A DNA stretch of 64,000 nt, taken from contig NZ_LNQC01000053.1 of assembly GCF_001651855.1 (NCBI RefSeq), forward strand, positions 1 to 64,000, in the 5' to 3' direction. This DNA is from Sinorhizobium americanum (GTDB lineage Bacteria; Pseudomonadota; Alphaproteobacteria; Rhizobiales; Rhizobiaceae). The position numbers and the translations under genes were made by a program. The notes below the pieces were generated by a model. It had not been told where the DNA came from, made no database searches, and saw only the letters and a program-made list of their open reading frames with translations. Shown piece by piece: positions 39,421 through 48,290 of the stretch. Position 1 is the stretch's first letter. Every line of letters begins with the position of its first letter.

Positions 39421-39948
39421 TCAAGCGCAACAGGCGCTCTTCGGATAGGCGGGCCCACCACAGCAGGTAGCGGCCTTTCGTGCTTCCTCGGCAAGCCAGC
39501 GATCACGCGGCTTGCAGCTCGCCGGCCTCGGAGCGAGATCCACATGCACCGTGTGATTGCCGAGCCTTGGCAGCGACGCGCAATAGAGCTGCATCGGACG
39601 CACGCCGTCACTAACCTCGAAGGTGAGCTTTGCCGATCCATCGAGCTGCACATGATCCGACACCTTGCGGATGATTGCGGTGAATTTACCGGCCGGCATA
39701 TGTGCGCTGCCTTCTCCATCGACGTCCCAGAGCTGCACGAAGATTTCGGTCCAGGCTTCCGGATTGGCGCCGCAGTCGAGCGCCGCGAACTGCCCCGCCT
39801 TGACCTCCGTCACATGGTAGCCGGCTTTGATCGGCCGCCCATCGTAGTGAAAGACGAGGGGGAGCTCTCCGGCGCCTGCCAGTGTCTCAAGCAGACGCCC
39901 GAGCGAAATATCGACATTTTGAATTTTGGCGTTGTCGAGCGCATTCAT
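39421..39948 (-). CDS. DUF6428-like protein with Cys-rich C-terminus
   Basis: This 175-residue protein of unknown function resembles DUF6428 members found beside ArsR genes. The ATG at 39948 (MNALDNAKIQNVDISLGRLL) is used because the longer frame runs into the divergent arsR start. Visible segments are LPLVFHYDGRPIKAGYHVTEVKAG and DVDGEGSAHMPAGKFTAIIRKV, a beta-rich fold. The tail holds Cys pairs (CCGG...CCA), which could bind arsenite or another soft metal. It is divergent from arsR across a 42-bp gap with an inverted repeat, so the two are probably co-regulated. Confidence 0.65.
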   Translation of the reverse strand: MNALDNAKIQNVDISLGRLLETLAGAGELPLVFHYDGRPIKAGYHVTEVKAGQFAALDCGANPEAWTEIFVQLWDVDGEGSAHMPAGKFTAIIRKVSDHVQLDGSAKLTFEVSDGVRPMQLYCASLPRLGNHTVHVDLAPRPASCKPRDRWLAEEARKAATCCGGPAYPKSACCA

Positions 39949-39963
39949 CTGCGTTATCCATCG

Positions 39964-39989
39964 TTTCAATAATTCAAGGATTGTTGAAA
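39964..39989. promoter_or_regulatory. ArsR operator in the divergent gap
   Basis: TTTCAA (39964-39969) and TTGAAA (39984-39989) form an inverted repeat between the DUF6428 gene and arsR, abutting the arsR start codon. ArsR dimers typically bind such ATTCAA-like AT-rich repeats, so one repressor could silence both directions. Confidence 0.6.
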
Positions 39990-39990
39990 T

Positions 39991-40347
39991 ATGAATGAAC
40001 GTCAAGCGCTCGTTTCATTCGGCGCGCTCTCGCAGCAGACGCGCTTACAGATCGTCCGAATGCTGGTCATCGCAGGGCCGACCGGCATGCCGGCAGGTGT
40101 GATTGCTGAGAGTCTTGAAGTGTCGCCTTCCAATGTTTCGTTCCATCTGAAGGAACTGGAGAGGGCCGGTTTGATCACCCAGCAGCGCGAGTCGCGGTCG
40201 ATCATCTACTCGGCAGATTACGAGGCGCTCGGCAGCCTCGTTCGCTTCCTGATGGAAGATTGCTGTGGCGGCCATCCTGAAATCTGCGCACCGGCCGCCG
40301 CGGTCGCGGCCTGTTGCGCGCCACTTGCGGAGGGGAAATGCCAATGA
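39991..40347 (+). CDS. arsR: ArsR arsenic-responsive repressor
   Basis: This repressor of 118 residues has a winged-helix core (LSQQTRLQIVRMLVIAGPTGM, then SPSNVSFHLKELERAGLITQQ). The C-terminal tail is cysteine-rich (DCCGGHPEIC, AACCAPLAEGKC), the likely arsenite-binding site; it differs from the classic CVCDL motif in the DNA-binding helix of E. coli ArsR. It starts the arsR-arsC-aqpS operon, and its stop overlaps the arsC start. The operator-like inverted repeat lies directly upstream. Confidence 0.88.
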   Translation: MNERQALVSFGALSQQTRLQIVRMLVIAGPTGMPAGVIAESLEVSPSNVSFHLKELERAGLITQQRESRSIIYSADYEALGSLVRFLMEDCCGGHPEICAPAAAVAACCAPLAEGKCQ

Positions 40348-40874
40348 ATGACGATCGGATCTACAACGTCCTCTTTCTTTGTACCGGCAATTCTGCGCGC
40401 TCGATCATGGCGGAAGCCATACTCGAGGCAGAGGGGAAAGGGCGCTTCCGCGCCTTTTCGGCCGGAAGCCAGCCGAAGGGTGAAGTCAACCCTTGGGCGC
40501 TGAAGACGCTCGAGGCGCTCGGCTATCGAACGACCGGATTTTCGTCGAAGAGCTGGGACGCCTTTGGCGAGCCGGGCGCGCCGCAAATGGACTTCATCTT
40601 CACCGTCTGCGACGATGCCGCCGGCGAGGCCTGTCCGGTCTGGATCGGCCATCCGGCAACCGCCCACTGGGGCATCCAGGACCCCGCCGCCGTCGAGGGC
40701 TCGGACGTCGAGAAGGGCCGCGCCTTTGCGCTTGCGGCGAAATACCTGAAGAACCGCATATCGGTCTTCGCAGCCCTGCCGATCGCCTCGATCGACAAGC
40801 TTGCCCTCGAGACGAAGCTCCATGAGATCGGGCGGCTCGAAGGCGCCACATCCCAGCCGCCCGAGGCGCCCTGA
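40344..40874 (+). CDS. arsC: arsenate reductase, low-molecular-weight phosphatase type
   Basis: This 176-residue reductase belongs to the LMW tyrosine phosphatase class. The phosphate-binding loop near the N-terminus is VLFLCTGNSARSIMAEAI (C-X5-R-S), and FTVCDDAAGEACPVWIGHP carries further redox cysteines. It converts arsenate to arsenite, which the downstream channel can release. The ATG at 40344 overlaps the arsR stop; an ATG two codons upstream is also in frame. The C-terminal extension of about 30 residues is longer than in the shortest family members. Confidence 0.88.
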   Translation: MNDDRIYNVLFLCTGNSARSIMAEAILEAEGKGRFRAFSAGSQPKGEVNPWALKTLEALGYRTTGFSSKSWDAFGEPGAPQMDFIFTVCDDAAGEACPVWIGHPATAHWGIQDPAAVEGSDVEKGRAFALAAKYLKNRISVFAALPIASIDKLALETKLHEIGRLEGATSQPPEAP

Positions 40875-41563
40875 TGTCGTCGTTCGATCTCTCCCGCCGT
40901 CTCGTCGCCGAGGGGCTAGGTACGGCGCTGCTTGTCGCAACCGTCGTCGGCTCAGGCATCATGGCCGCGTCGCTGACCGCGGATACGGCACTCGCCTTGC
41001 TCGGAAACACGCTCGCAACCGGCGCGATCCTGGTGGTGCTGATCACCATCCTCGGACCGATCTCCGGGGCACATTTCAATCCCGCCGTGTCGCTGATCTT
41101 CGCGCTGTCGGGTTCCCTGCCGCGACGCGATCTCGTCGGTTACGTTCTTGCCCAGCTCGCCGGCGGCATGCTGGGCACGATCGTTGCGCATCTGATGTTC
41201 GATCATCCGGTCCTCGAATGGTCGACGAAGATCCGCACCGGGCAAGCGCAATGGTTCGCCGAATGGGTGGCGACGTTCGGCCTCGTCGCGACCATCCTCG
41301 CCGGCATCCGCTTCGAGCAGAAATCCGTACCCTGGCTGGTCGGCCTCTATATCACGGCTGCCTACTGGTTCACGGCCTCCACTTCGTTTGCCAACCCGGC
41401 CGTTGCAGTCGCCCGATCGCTGACCAACACGTTCTCCGGCATTCGCCCGGCCGATCTTCCCGGCTTCATTTGCGCTGAGCTGATCGGTGCGGTTTCCGCG
41501 CTCTTGCTGATAAGCTGGCTGCTGCAGCCAAGCAAATCCTTGAAAAGCAAGCGCATGATCTGA
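40874..41563 (+). CDS. aqpS: aquaglyceroporin AqpS, arsenite channel
   Basis: This membrane channel of 229 residues is in the major intrinsic protein family. It has six hydrophobic helices and two NPA boxes (GAHFNPAVSLIF and SFANPAVAVARSLTNTFSGI). In Sinorhizobium meliloti AqpS, encoded with arsR, arsC and arsH, lets arsenite leave the cell down its gradient instead of an ArsB pump. Here it begins at the last base of the arsC stop and ends the operon. No arsH or arsB is in the window. The second NPA box is followed by the usual arginine. Confidence 0.88.
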   Translation: MSSFDLSRRLVAEGLGTALLVATVVGSGIMAASLTADTALALLGNTLATGAILVVLITILGPISGAHFNPAVSLIFALSGSLPRRDLVGYVLAQLAGGMLGTIVAHLMFDHPVLEWSTKIRTGQAQWFAEWVATFGLVATILAGIRFEQKSVPWLVGLYITAAYWFTASTSFANPAVAVARSLTNTFSGIRPADLPGFICAELIGAVSALLLISWLLQPSKSLKSKRMI

Positions 41564-41783
41564 CCTGCCCGACTTGGGTCATGTCGCCGGCGTTGCTGCG
41601 CGATCGGCAGGGATCACCCAAGCTGCCTGCCGGTGCACGCCCGCCACTTCCTCCTTCCCCCCGCCACCTACGTAGAATGACGTATGTGCAGTGCAGCGGG
41701 CCTGGCGGAATATCCCTCAAGCAACGGCCAAGGAGAACCAACACTCCGTTGCGGCGACCAGAGCTAGAGGGGTTCAAAAACAG
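41564..41783. other. upstream region of the urt operon
   Basis: This 220-bp gap must contain the urtA promoter. A small inverted repeat (TACGT AGAATG ACGTA, near 41669-41684) is the only structure I see. I found no sigma-54 element, and the ribosome site before urtA is weak. Confidence 0.3.
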
Positions 41784-43076
41784 ATGACTAACAGGGCACG
41801 CGTCACCGGCGCATTCCTCGCTGCCGTCCTTTCGACGACCGCATTCAACGGCGCCTTTGCCGCCGAGGACACGATCAAGGTCGGCATTCTTCATTCGCTT
41901 TCCGGAACCATGGCGATCTCAGAGACGACGCTGAAAGACGCCATGCTGATGCTCATCGACGAGCAGAACAAGAAGGGCGGGCTGCTCGGCAAAAAGCTCG
42001 AGGCGGTCGTCGTCGACCCGGCTTCCGACTGGCCGCTGTTTGCCGAAAAGGCGCGCGAGCTCGTCTCCGTCGACAAGGTCTCGGCCGTCTTCGGCTGTTG
42101 GACATCCGTGTCGCGCAAGTCCGTGCTGCCCGTCTTTGAGGAGCTGAATTCGATCCTCTTCTATCCCGTCCAGTACGAGGGTGAGGAGAGCCAGCGCAAC
42201 GTCTTCTACACGGGCGCCGCTCCGAACCAGCAGGCGATCCCGGCCGTCGACTATCTGATGGAAAACGAAGAGGTCGAGCGCTGGGTACTTGCCGGCACCG
42301 ACTATGTCTATCCGCGCACGACCAACAAGATCCTCGAGGCTTACCTGATCTCCAAGGGCGTCAAGCCCGAGGACATCATGATCAACTACACGCCCTTCGG
42401 CCATTCCGATTGGCAGACGATCGTCTCCGACATCAAGAAGTTCGGCTCGGCCGGCAAGAAGACCGCCGTCGTTTCAACGATCAACGGCGACGCCAACGTG
42501 CCCTTCTACAAGGAACTCGGCAACCAGGGGATCAAGGCCGAGGACATCCCGGTCGTCGCATTCTCGGTCGGCGAGGAAGAGCTTGCCGGCCTCGACACCG
42601 GGCCGCTCGTCGGCCATCTCGCCGCCTGGAACTATTTCCAGTCGGTCGATAATCCGGCCAATGCCAAGTTCATCGAGACCTGGAAGGCCTATACAAAGAA
42701 CGACAAGCGGGTCACCAACGACCCGATGGAAGCCCACTATATCGGCTTCAACATGTGGTTGAAAGCGGTTGAGAAGGCCGGCACCACCGACACCGACGCC
42801 GTGCTCGACGCGATGATCGGCGTCTCGGTGCCGAACCTCTCGGGCGGCTATTCGACGATGATGCCGAACCACCACATCACCAAGCCGGTGCTGATCGGCG
42901 AGATCCAGTCGGACGGCCAGTTCGAGACCGTCTGGGAAACGCCCGGCCTGGTCGTCGGCGACGAGTGGTCGGACTACCTGCCGGACTCGAAGGACCTGAT
43001 CTCCGATTGGCGGGCGCCGATGTCCTGCGGCAACTTCAACGTCGCCACGGGCAAGTGCGGCGGCAAGGGTTCGTGA
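41784..43076 (+). CDS. urtA: urea ABC transporter substrate-binding protein
   Basis: This periplasmic urea receptor is of the UrtA/FmdD type, 430 residues. After the signal peptide (FLAAVLSTTAFNGAFA) the mature protein starts AEDTIKVGILHSLSGTMAISETTLKDA and contains GKKLEAVVVDPASDWPLFAEKA, VFGCWTSVSRKSVLPVFEELN and LFYPVQYEGEESQRNVFYTG, diagnostic of UrtA rather than of branched-chain amino acid receptors. It is the first gene of urtABCDE. A stem-loop separates it from urtB. Imported urea would be hydrolysed by a urease or urea carboxylase encoded elsewhere. Confidence 0.93.
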   Translation: MTNRARVTGAFLAAVLSTTAFNGAFAAEDTIKVGILHSLSGTMAISETTLKDAMLMLIDEQNKKGGLLGKKLEAVVVDPASDWPLFAEKARELVSVDKVSAVFGCWTSVSRKSVLPVFEELNSILFYPVQYEGEESQRNVFYTGAAPNQQAIPAVDYLMENEEVERWVLAGTDYVYPRTTNKILEAYLISKGVKPEDIMINYTPFGHSDWQTIVSDIKKFGSAGKKTAVVSTINGDANVPFYKELGNQGIKAEDIPVVAFSVGEEELAGLDTGPLVGHLAAWNYFQSVDNPANAKFIETWKAYTKNDKRVTNDPMEAHYIGFNMWLKAVEKAGTTDTDAVLDAMIGVSVPNLSGGYSTMMPNHHITKPVLIGEIQSDGQFETVWETPGLVVGDEWSDYLPDSKDLISDWRAPMSCGNFNVATGKCGGKGS

Positions 43077-43106
43077 TTTCGTGACGACCCGATAGCGCGA
43101 ATTCCT

Positions 43107-43132
43107 CCGTCCGATGGCGTGCAGTCGGACGG
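43107..43132 (+). promoter_or_regulatory. stem-loop between urtA and urtB
   Basis: A perfect 8-bp stem (CCGTCCGA/TCGGACGG) with a 10-base loop lies 31 bp after urtA. It probably raises urtA mRNA level relative to the membrane genes. Confidence 0.5.
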
Positions 43133-43164
43133 GGCCCTTGCCGCAAATGCCAAGCGAGAGGCGA

Positions 43165-44781
43165 ATGTACCGAATCCTGCAAACCGTGCTGTTTGCCCTG
43201 GTTCTCTTCACCGCGGTCCCGAATTTGGGGCTTCGGGCGGAAGAGGGACTGCGCGTTCTGGTGAACGCGCTCGGCCAGGCGAAGCTGTCCGACATGGACG
43301 AGCACATTGCTGCTCTCACCAAGACTGGCGATCCTAAGGTCGTTCCCATCCTCGAAGCGCTCGGCGAAGGCAATCTCTATGCCCGCAAGGCGGACGGCCA
43401 GGTGTTCCTGACGAAGGAGAGCGGTTCGACGCTGACGCTCACCGACCCGGTCACCGGCGAAAGCGCCGGCGAGGCGCCGAAGACGGCGCTTTCCAAGGTC
43501 AAGGTCAACAACGGCGTGCGACGTGCGGTGCGCACCGCCCTCGGCAGCCTGACGCTGTTGAGCCCCGACCGCGGGGCACGCCTCAAGGCCGCGCAATCCG
43601 TGTTGCAGTCTCCGAACGCGGAGGCGCTCGGCGCCGTCGAGAGCGCGCTCGCCGCCGAGAAGGACGGCGAGGTTCGCGCCCTGCTCGAACAGGCGCGCGC
43701 CACGACGCTGTTGATTTCCGACCGACCCGCCGAGGAGAAGAAGGAGGCGGTGCGGCTGCTCAGGGAAAAGGGCGGCCGCGAGGCGCTTCCGATCCTTTCA
43801 TCGGCGCTCGGCTCGGCAGACGAGACCCTGAAGCCTGAAATCGAAGCGGCGCTCGCCAGCATCGAGCAGACCCAGGCCTTGTGGGCGGCCGGCCAGAACG
43901 TCTGGTACGGGCTGTCGCTCGGCTCGGTGCTGCTTTTGGCGGCAATCGGCCTAGCGATCACCTTCGGCGTCATGGGCATCATCAACATGGCGCATGGCGA
44001 GATGGTGATGCTCGGCGCCTATACGACCTTCCTGGTGCAGGAGGTCTTGCGCAATTCCTATCCGGGTCTCTTCGACTGGTCGCTGGCCATCGCCCTGCCG
44101 CTTGCCTTCCTCGTCACCGGTGCCGTCGGCCTTGCTATGGAACGTGGCGTCATCCGCTTCCTCTATGGACGGCCGCTCGAGACGATGCTTGCCACCTGGG
44201 GCATTTCGCTGATCCTGCAGCAGTCGGTACGCACGATCTTCGGCCCGACCAATCGCGAGGTCGGCAACCCGTCCTGGATGTCCGGCGCCTTCGAGCTCGG
44301 CGGGCTGACGATCACCTGGAACCGCCTCTGGATCATTCTCTTCGCGCTCGCCGTTTTCGCTGCGCTGCTCTTCCTCCTGAAGAAGACGCCGATGGGGCTG
44401 CAGATGCGGGCGGTGACGCAGAACCGCCGCATGGCATCCTCCATGGGCATCCGCACGCCATGGGTCGATGCGCTGACCTTCGCGCTCGGCTCCGGCATCG
44501 CCGGCATGGCGGGCGTGGCGCTCTCGCAGATCGACAACGTCTCGCCGAATCTCGGCCAAGGCTACATCATCGACAGCTTCATGGTCGTGGTGTTCGGCGG
44601 CGTCGGCAATCTCTGGGGCACGCTCGTCGGCGCCTTCTCGCTCGGCATCCTCAACAAGTTCCTGGAGCCCTATGCCGGCGCCGTGCTCGGCAAGATCCTC
44701 GTGCTCGTGCTGATCATCCTCTTCATCCAGAAACGGCCGCGCGGGCTGTTCGCACTCAAGGGCCGGGCGGTGGAAGCATGA
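43165..44781 (+). CDS. urtB: urea ABC transporter permease UrtB
   Basis: This 538-residue permease has the UrtB layout. A signal-like first segment is followed by a long N-terminal extracytoplasmic region of about 230 residues (HEAT-like helices such as ALPILSSALGSADETLKPEIEAAL). The LivH-type permease domain has GLSLGSVLLLAAIGLAITFGVMG, INMAHGEMVMLGAYTTF, LATWGISLILQQSVR and FMVVVFGGVGNLWGTLVGAF. The ATG at 43165 follows GCGAGAGGCG. Its stop overlaps the urtC start (ATGA). Confidence 0.92.
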   Translation: MYRILQTVLFALVLFTAVPNLGLRAEEGLRVLVNALGQAKLSDMDEHIAALTKTGDPKVVPILEALGEGNLYARKADGQVFLTKESGSTLTLTDPVTGESAGEAPKTALSKVKVNNGVRRAVRTALGSLTLLSPDRGARLKAAQSVLQSPNAEALGAVESALAAEKDGEVRALLEQARATTLLISDRPAEEKKEAVRLLREKGGREALPILSSALGSADETLKPEIEAALASIEQTQALWAAGQNVWYGLSLGSVLLLAAIGLAITFGVMGIINMAHGEMVMLGAYTTFLVQEVLRNSYPGLFDWSLAIALPLAFLVTGAVGLAMERGVIRFLYGRPLETMLATWGISLILQQSVRTIFGPTNREVGNPSWMSGAFELGGLTITWNRLWIILFALAVFAALLFLLKKTPMGLQMRAVTQNRRMASSMGIRTPWVDALTFALGSGIAGMAGVALSQIDNVSPNLGQGYIIDSFMVVVFGGVGNLWGTLVGAFSLGILNKFLEPYAGAVLGKILVLVLIILFIQKRPRGLFALKGRAVEA

Positions 44782-45935
44782 TCACCTCGTTTCTTATCAA
44801 ATCGCTGGATCGCACGATCCTCGTCGTCGTGGCGATCCTGCTGGCGCTCGCCCTCCTCATCCCGGCGCTCAATCTCATGACCGCGCCGGACCACCCGCTG
44901 CACGTGCCGACCTATCTGGTCTCGCTTCTCGGCAAATACCTGACCTATGCGCTGCTCGCCTTGGCGCTCGATCTCGTCTGGGGCTTCTGCGGCATTCTCT
45001 CGCTCGGCCACGCTGCCTTCTTCGCGCTCGGCGGTTATGCCATGGGCATGTATCTGATGCGCCAGATCGGCGCGCGCGGCTCCTACGGCAACCCGCTGCT
45101 GCCGGATTTCATGGTGTTCCTCAACTGGAAGGAACTGCCCTGGTTCTGGCACGGCTTCGACATGTTCTGGTTCGCGGCGCTGATGGTCGTCCTCGTGCCA
45201 GGGCTGCTGGCCTTCGTCTTCGGCTGGTTCGCCTTCCGCTCGCGCGTCAACGGCGTCTATCTGTCGATCATCACCCAGGCGATGACCTATGCGCTGCTGC
45301 TCGCCTTCTTCCGCAACGACATGGGCTTCGGCGGCAACAACGGTCTCACCGATTTCAAGGACATTCTCGGCTTCAACATCCAGGCGGACGGCACGCGCGC
45401 GTCGCTCTTTGCTGCTTCGGCACTGGCGCTCGCCCTCTCGCTGGTTGTGACGTCGGGCATCGTACGCTCGAAATTCGGCAAGGTGCTGGTGGCGCTGCGC
45501 GATGCGGAAAGCCGCACCCGCTTCTTGGGCTACCGGGTCGAGCACATGAAGCTCTTCGCGTTCACTGTCTCGGCGATGATGGCTGGTGTCGCCGGCGCGC
45601 TCTACGTGCCGCAGGTCGGCATCATCAACCCGGGCGAGTTCGAGCCCGGCAATTCGATCGAGGTGGTCATCTGGACCGCGGTCGGCGGCCGCGGCACGCT
45701 GATCGGCCCGATCATCGGCGCCATCCTCGTTAATGGCGGGAAGAGCATCTTCACCGCCGCCTTCCCGGAATTCTGGCTCTTCGCGCTCGGCGGGCTCTTC
45801 GTCCTCGTCACGCTGTTCCTGCCGAAGGGCGTGGTCGGCACGGCCCAGCACTATCTTGCCCGGCGCCGCGCTCATCGTGCCGCCAGCGGAACTCAGAACG
45901 AGTCCGGCCTCGCCGAACCGATGGCCGCGGAGTGA
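44778..45935 (+). CDS. urtC: urea ABC transporter permease UrtC
   Basis: This second permease is of the LivM type, 385 residues. It contains the UrtC-typical KYLTYALLALALDLVWGFCG, LSLGHAAFFALGGYAMGMYLM, VNGVYLSIITQAMTYALLLA, FFRNDMGFGGNNGLTDFKDI and GGRGTLIGPIIGAILVNGGK. Translation starts by overlap with urtB. The C-terminus is a short polar tail. It pairs with UrtB to form the membrane channel powered by UrtD and UrtE. Confidence 0.93.
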   Translation: MITSFLIKSLDRTILVVVAILLALALLIPALNLMTAPDHPLHVPTYLVSLLGKYLTYALLALALDLVWGFCGILSLGHAAFFALGGYAMGMYLMRQIGARGSYGNPLLPDFMVFLNWKELPWFWHGFDMFWFAALMVVLVPGLLAFVFGWFAFRSRVNGVYLSIITQAMTYALLLAFFRNDMGFGGNNGLTDFKDILGFNIQADGTRASLFAASALALALSLVVTSGIVRSKFGKVLVALRDAESRTRFLGYRVEHMKLFAFTVSAMMAGVAGALYVPQVGIINPGEFEPGNSIEVVIWTAVGGRGTLIGPIIGAILVNGGKSIFTAAFPEFWLFALGGLFVLVTLFLPKGVVGTAQHYLARRRAHRAASGTQNESGLAEPMAAE

Positions 45936-45940
45936 TCGCC

Positions 45941-46693
45941 ATGACCGAGAAGAAACCGAAAAGCCTGCTCTATCTCGACGGCGTCTCCGTCTCCTTCGAC
46001 GGCTTCAAGGCGCTGAACTCGCTCTCTTTCATCGTCGAGCCGGGGGAACTGCGCGCCATAATCGGACCGAACGGCGCCGGCAAGACGACGATGATGGACA
46101 TTATCACCGGCAAGACCCGCCCGGACGTTGGCGAGGTCTTCTTCAGGGGCGATATCGATCTCACCAAGAGGGACGAGGCGGAGATCGCCCAGCTCGGCAT
46201 CGGGCGAAAATTCCAGAAGCCGACCGTCTTCGAGAGCCACACCGTCTGGGACAATTTGGAACTGGCGCTGAACCGCAGCCGCGGCGTCTTCGCGACGCTG
46301 TTCTACCGGCTGACGGGCGAGGACAAGACGCGCATCGAGGAAATCCTTTCGACGGTCCGGCTAGCGGCCCGCCGCGACGATCTCGCCGCCAGCCTGTCGC
46401 ACGGCCAGAAGCAATGGCTTGAGATCGGCATGCTGCTCGCCCAGGAGCCGGAACTGCTGCTCGTCGACGAGCCGGTCGCCGGCATGACCGATGCGGAGAC
46501 GGCGGAAACGGCGATCCTCCTGAAGGAGATCGCCAAGACCCGTTCGGTTGTCGTCGTCGAGCACGACATGGGCTTCATCCGCGATCTCGGCGTCAAGGTC
46601 ACCTGCCTCGCCGAGGGCTCGGTGCTGGCTGAAGGCTCGATCGATTTCGTCAGCAACGATCCGAAGGTGATCGAGAACTATCTCGGCCGGTAA
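45941..46693 (+). CDS. urtD: urea ABC transporter ATPase UrtD
   Basis: This LivG-type ATPase has 250 residues: Walker A GPNGAGKTT, signature LSHGQKQWLEIGML (the SHGQ variant seen in UrtD) and Walker B LLLVDEPVAGMTD. The ATG at 45941 has GGAGTG at good spacing; a GTG nine bases upstream is also in frame. It follows urtC almost without a gap and precedes urtE. Confidence 0.93.
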   Translation: MTEKKPKSLLYLDGVSVSFDGFKALNSLSFIVEPGELRAIIGPNGAGKTTMMDIITGKTRPDVGEVFFRGDIDLTKRDEAEIAQLGIGRKFQKPTVFESHTVWDNLELALNRSRGVFATLFYRLTGEDKTRIEEILSTVRLAARRDDLAASLSHGQKQWLEIGMLLAQEPELLLVDEPVAGMTDAETAETAILLKEIAKTRSVVVVEHDMGFIRDLGVKVTCLAEGSVLAEGSIDFVSNDPKVIENYLGR

Positions 46694-46710
46694 CGCGTGA
46701 GAGGCACACC

Positions 46711-47406
46711 ATGTTGAGCGTCGAAAACGTCAATCTGCATTACGGTGCTGCCCAGGCGCTTCGCAATGTCTCGTTCAAGGCCGAGATGGGCAAGATCACC
46801 TGCGTGCTCGGCCGCAACGGCGTCGGCAAGTCGAGCCTCTTGCGGGCCATCACCGGGCAGCATCCGGTGAGTTCGGGAGCGATCTCCTTCAACGGCGCGC
46901 CGCTCGATGGACTGGCGCCCTTCCGGCGGGCGAAGCAGGGGATCGGCTACGTGCCGCAGGGGCGCGAGATCTTTCCGCTGCTGACGGTGAAGGAAAATCT
47001 GGAGACCGGCTATGCGCCGCTGCAGCGGGCGGAGCGCTCGATCCCGGACGACATCTTCAGCCTGTTCCCGGTGCTTCAGACCATGCTCGGCCGGCGCGGC
47101 GGCGACCTCTCCGGCGGCCAGCAGCAGCAGCTCGCCATCGCCCGTGCGCTGGTCACCCGTCCGAAGATCCTCGTGCTCGACGAGCCGACCGAGGGCATCC
47201 AACCGTCGATCATCAAGGACATCGGCCGGGCGATCAAATATTTGCGGGATTCGACCGGCATGGCGATCCTACTCGTCGAGCAATATCTCGATTTCTGCCG
47301 CGAGCTTGCCGACCGGGTCTACATCATGGACCGCGGCGCATTCGTCCATGGGGGCCCGGCGGAGACGCTGGACACGCCGGAAGCACGTCGGCATCTGACG
47401 GTTTAG
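46711..47406 (+). CDS. urtE: urea ABC transporter ATPase UrtE
   Basis: This LivF-type ATPase of 231 residues has Walker A GRNGVGKSS and signature SGGQQQQLAIARALV. The UrtE-characteristic Walker B stretch is ILVLDEPTEGIQPSIIKDIG, where the IQPSII sequence separates UrtE from LivF. It is the last gene of the operon. A palindromic repeat element follows within the next 200 bp. Confidence 0.93.
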   Translation: MLSVENVNLHYGAAQALRNVSFKAEMGKITCVLGRNGVGKSSLLRAITGQHPVSSGAISFNGAPLDGLAPFRRAKQGIGYVPQGREIFPLLTVKENLETGYAPLQRAERSIPDDIFSLFPVLQTMLGRRGGDLSGGQQQQLAIARALVTRPKILVLDEPTEGIQPSIIKDIGRAIKYLRDSTGMAILLVEQYLDFCRELADRVYIMDRGAFVHGGPAETLDTPEARRHLTV

Positions 47407-47494
47407 CGCATGTCGCCTGAAACTTGTGCAGCGGGTTCGGGATATATGCATAAAGGCACAGACCTGAAGCGCGTTGCAGGGCTTCTCCTCGAAT

Positions 47495-47609
47495 CCTCAT
47501 TCCTGTGCTTGTCACAGGAATCCAGCCAGCCCAAGTCCTTGGGCTGAAAGACTCTTCCGCGCCGCAGACACGGCGATACTGGATCCCTGTGACAAGCACA
47601 GGGATGAGG
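47495..47609. repeat. rhizobial intergenic mosaic element
   Basis: Arms of 31 bp (47495-47525 and 47579-47609) are inverted copies differing at two positions; each contains CCTGTGACAAGCACAGG, itself nearly palindromic. Between them is a perfect 8-bp hairpin (AGCCCAAG/CTTGGGCT, 47528-47545). The right arm is followed by GTAAAAAAAG. The multi-stem structure is typical of dispersed rhizobial elements. Together with flanking AT-richer sequence it fills the 490-bp gap between urtE and the next gene. I see no gene there. Confidence 0.75.
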
Positions 47610-47897
47610 TAAAAAAAGCGTCCGCCAAACCTTAGCCTACTCCCATTTAACGCGACTGCTGGAGCGGTTTTCCACAGGCAAACTATTCCAATAAATCAGC
47701 GTCTTGTGCTCAGGCTAAGTAATTCTTGCCTCGGAGGCGCGAATAAAAATCCACCGTTTTAATCGATTGTGTTTGCGCGCTCCTGTGCTTTGAACCATAC
47801 TCCCGCTGCACGTTTTATGAAGGAGCATTACAAACCGTTACCGCTGACAGAATTGGCCATTTCGCGTTTCCGGCCTAACCACTCGGAGGAGACCCTA

Positions 47898-48290
47898 ATG
47901 ACGAATTTCCTGCCCGCCCTTTATGAAGGGCATGCCCCAATCACGCTGCAGACCCTCTTCCGGGATGCGCTCGAAGCCTATGACGATTGGGACGAAGACA
48001 TGCCCGAACCGATCGTTGCCTTTGAAGGCAAGGTGGTGCCGATCAGCGCCGTTTTCGATTGGATGAGACCCTGCACTGACATCATGCCCGCCAACATGCT
48101 CGGCATCGTCACCGACCGGCTGACGAAGCCCTGGAGCGGTTCCGGCCCGCTCGACGAGATGACCATCTCGACCGCTGCTCGCGTCATGTCCGTCCTCGTC
48201 AAGCGACGCGTCAGACGTTTCGGCCGTGGTTCGATCGAGGCCTTTGCCGACCGTTTCAACCAGCCCCTGCGCCCCGGCCAGCAGGGTTGA
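47898..48290 (+). CDS. small protein of unknown function
   Basis: I do not recognise this 130-residue protein. The ATG at 47898 is well supported by GGAGGA seven bases upstream. The sequence is acidic in the middle (AYDDWDEDMPEPIVAFEGKVVPISAVFDWMRPC) and basic at the end (VLVKRRVRRFGRGSIEAFADRF), has no signal peptide or membrane helix, and looks like a compact soluble domain. It stands alone between the urea operon and a sugar transporter, with long gaps on both sides, so it probably has its own promoter. Confidence 0.65.
   Translation: MTNFLPALYEGHAPITLQTLFRDALEAYDDWDEDMPEPIVAFEGKVVPISAVFDWMRPCTDIMPANMLGIVTDRLTKPWSGSGPLDEMTISTAARVMSVLVKRRVRRFGRGSIEAFADRFNQPLRPGQQG

Noticed and set aside
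39949-40005. Longer start for the DUF6428 gene
   Set aside because: It would overlap the divergent arsR start and the operator-like inverted repeat; the ATG at 39948 is more natural.
41784-47406. Branched-chain amino acid transporter (liv)
   Set aside because: The receptor sequence, the long UrtB N-terminal region and the IQPSII motif of the last ATPase identify the urea type.
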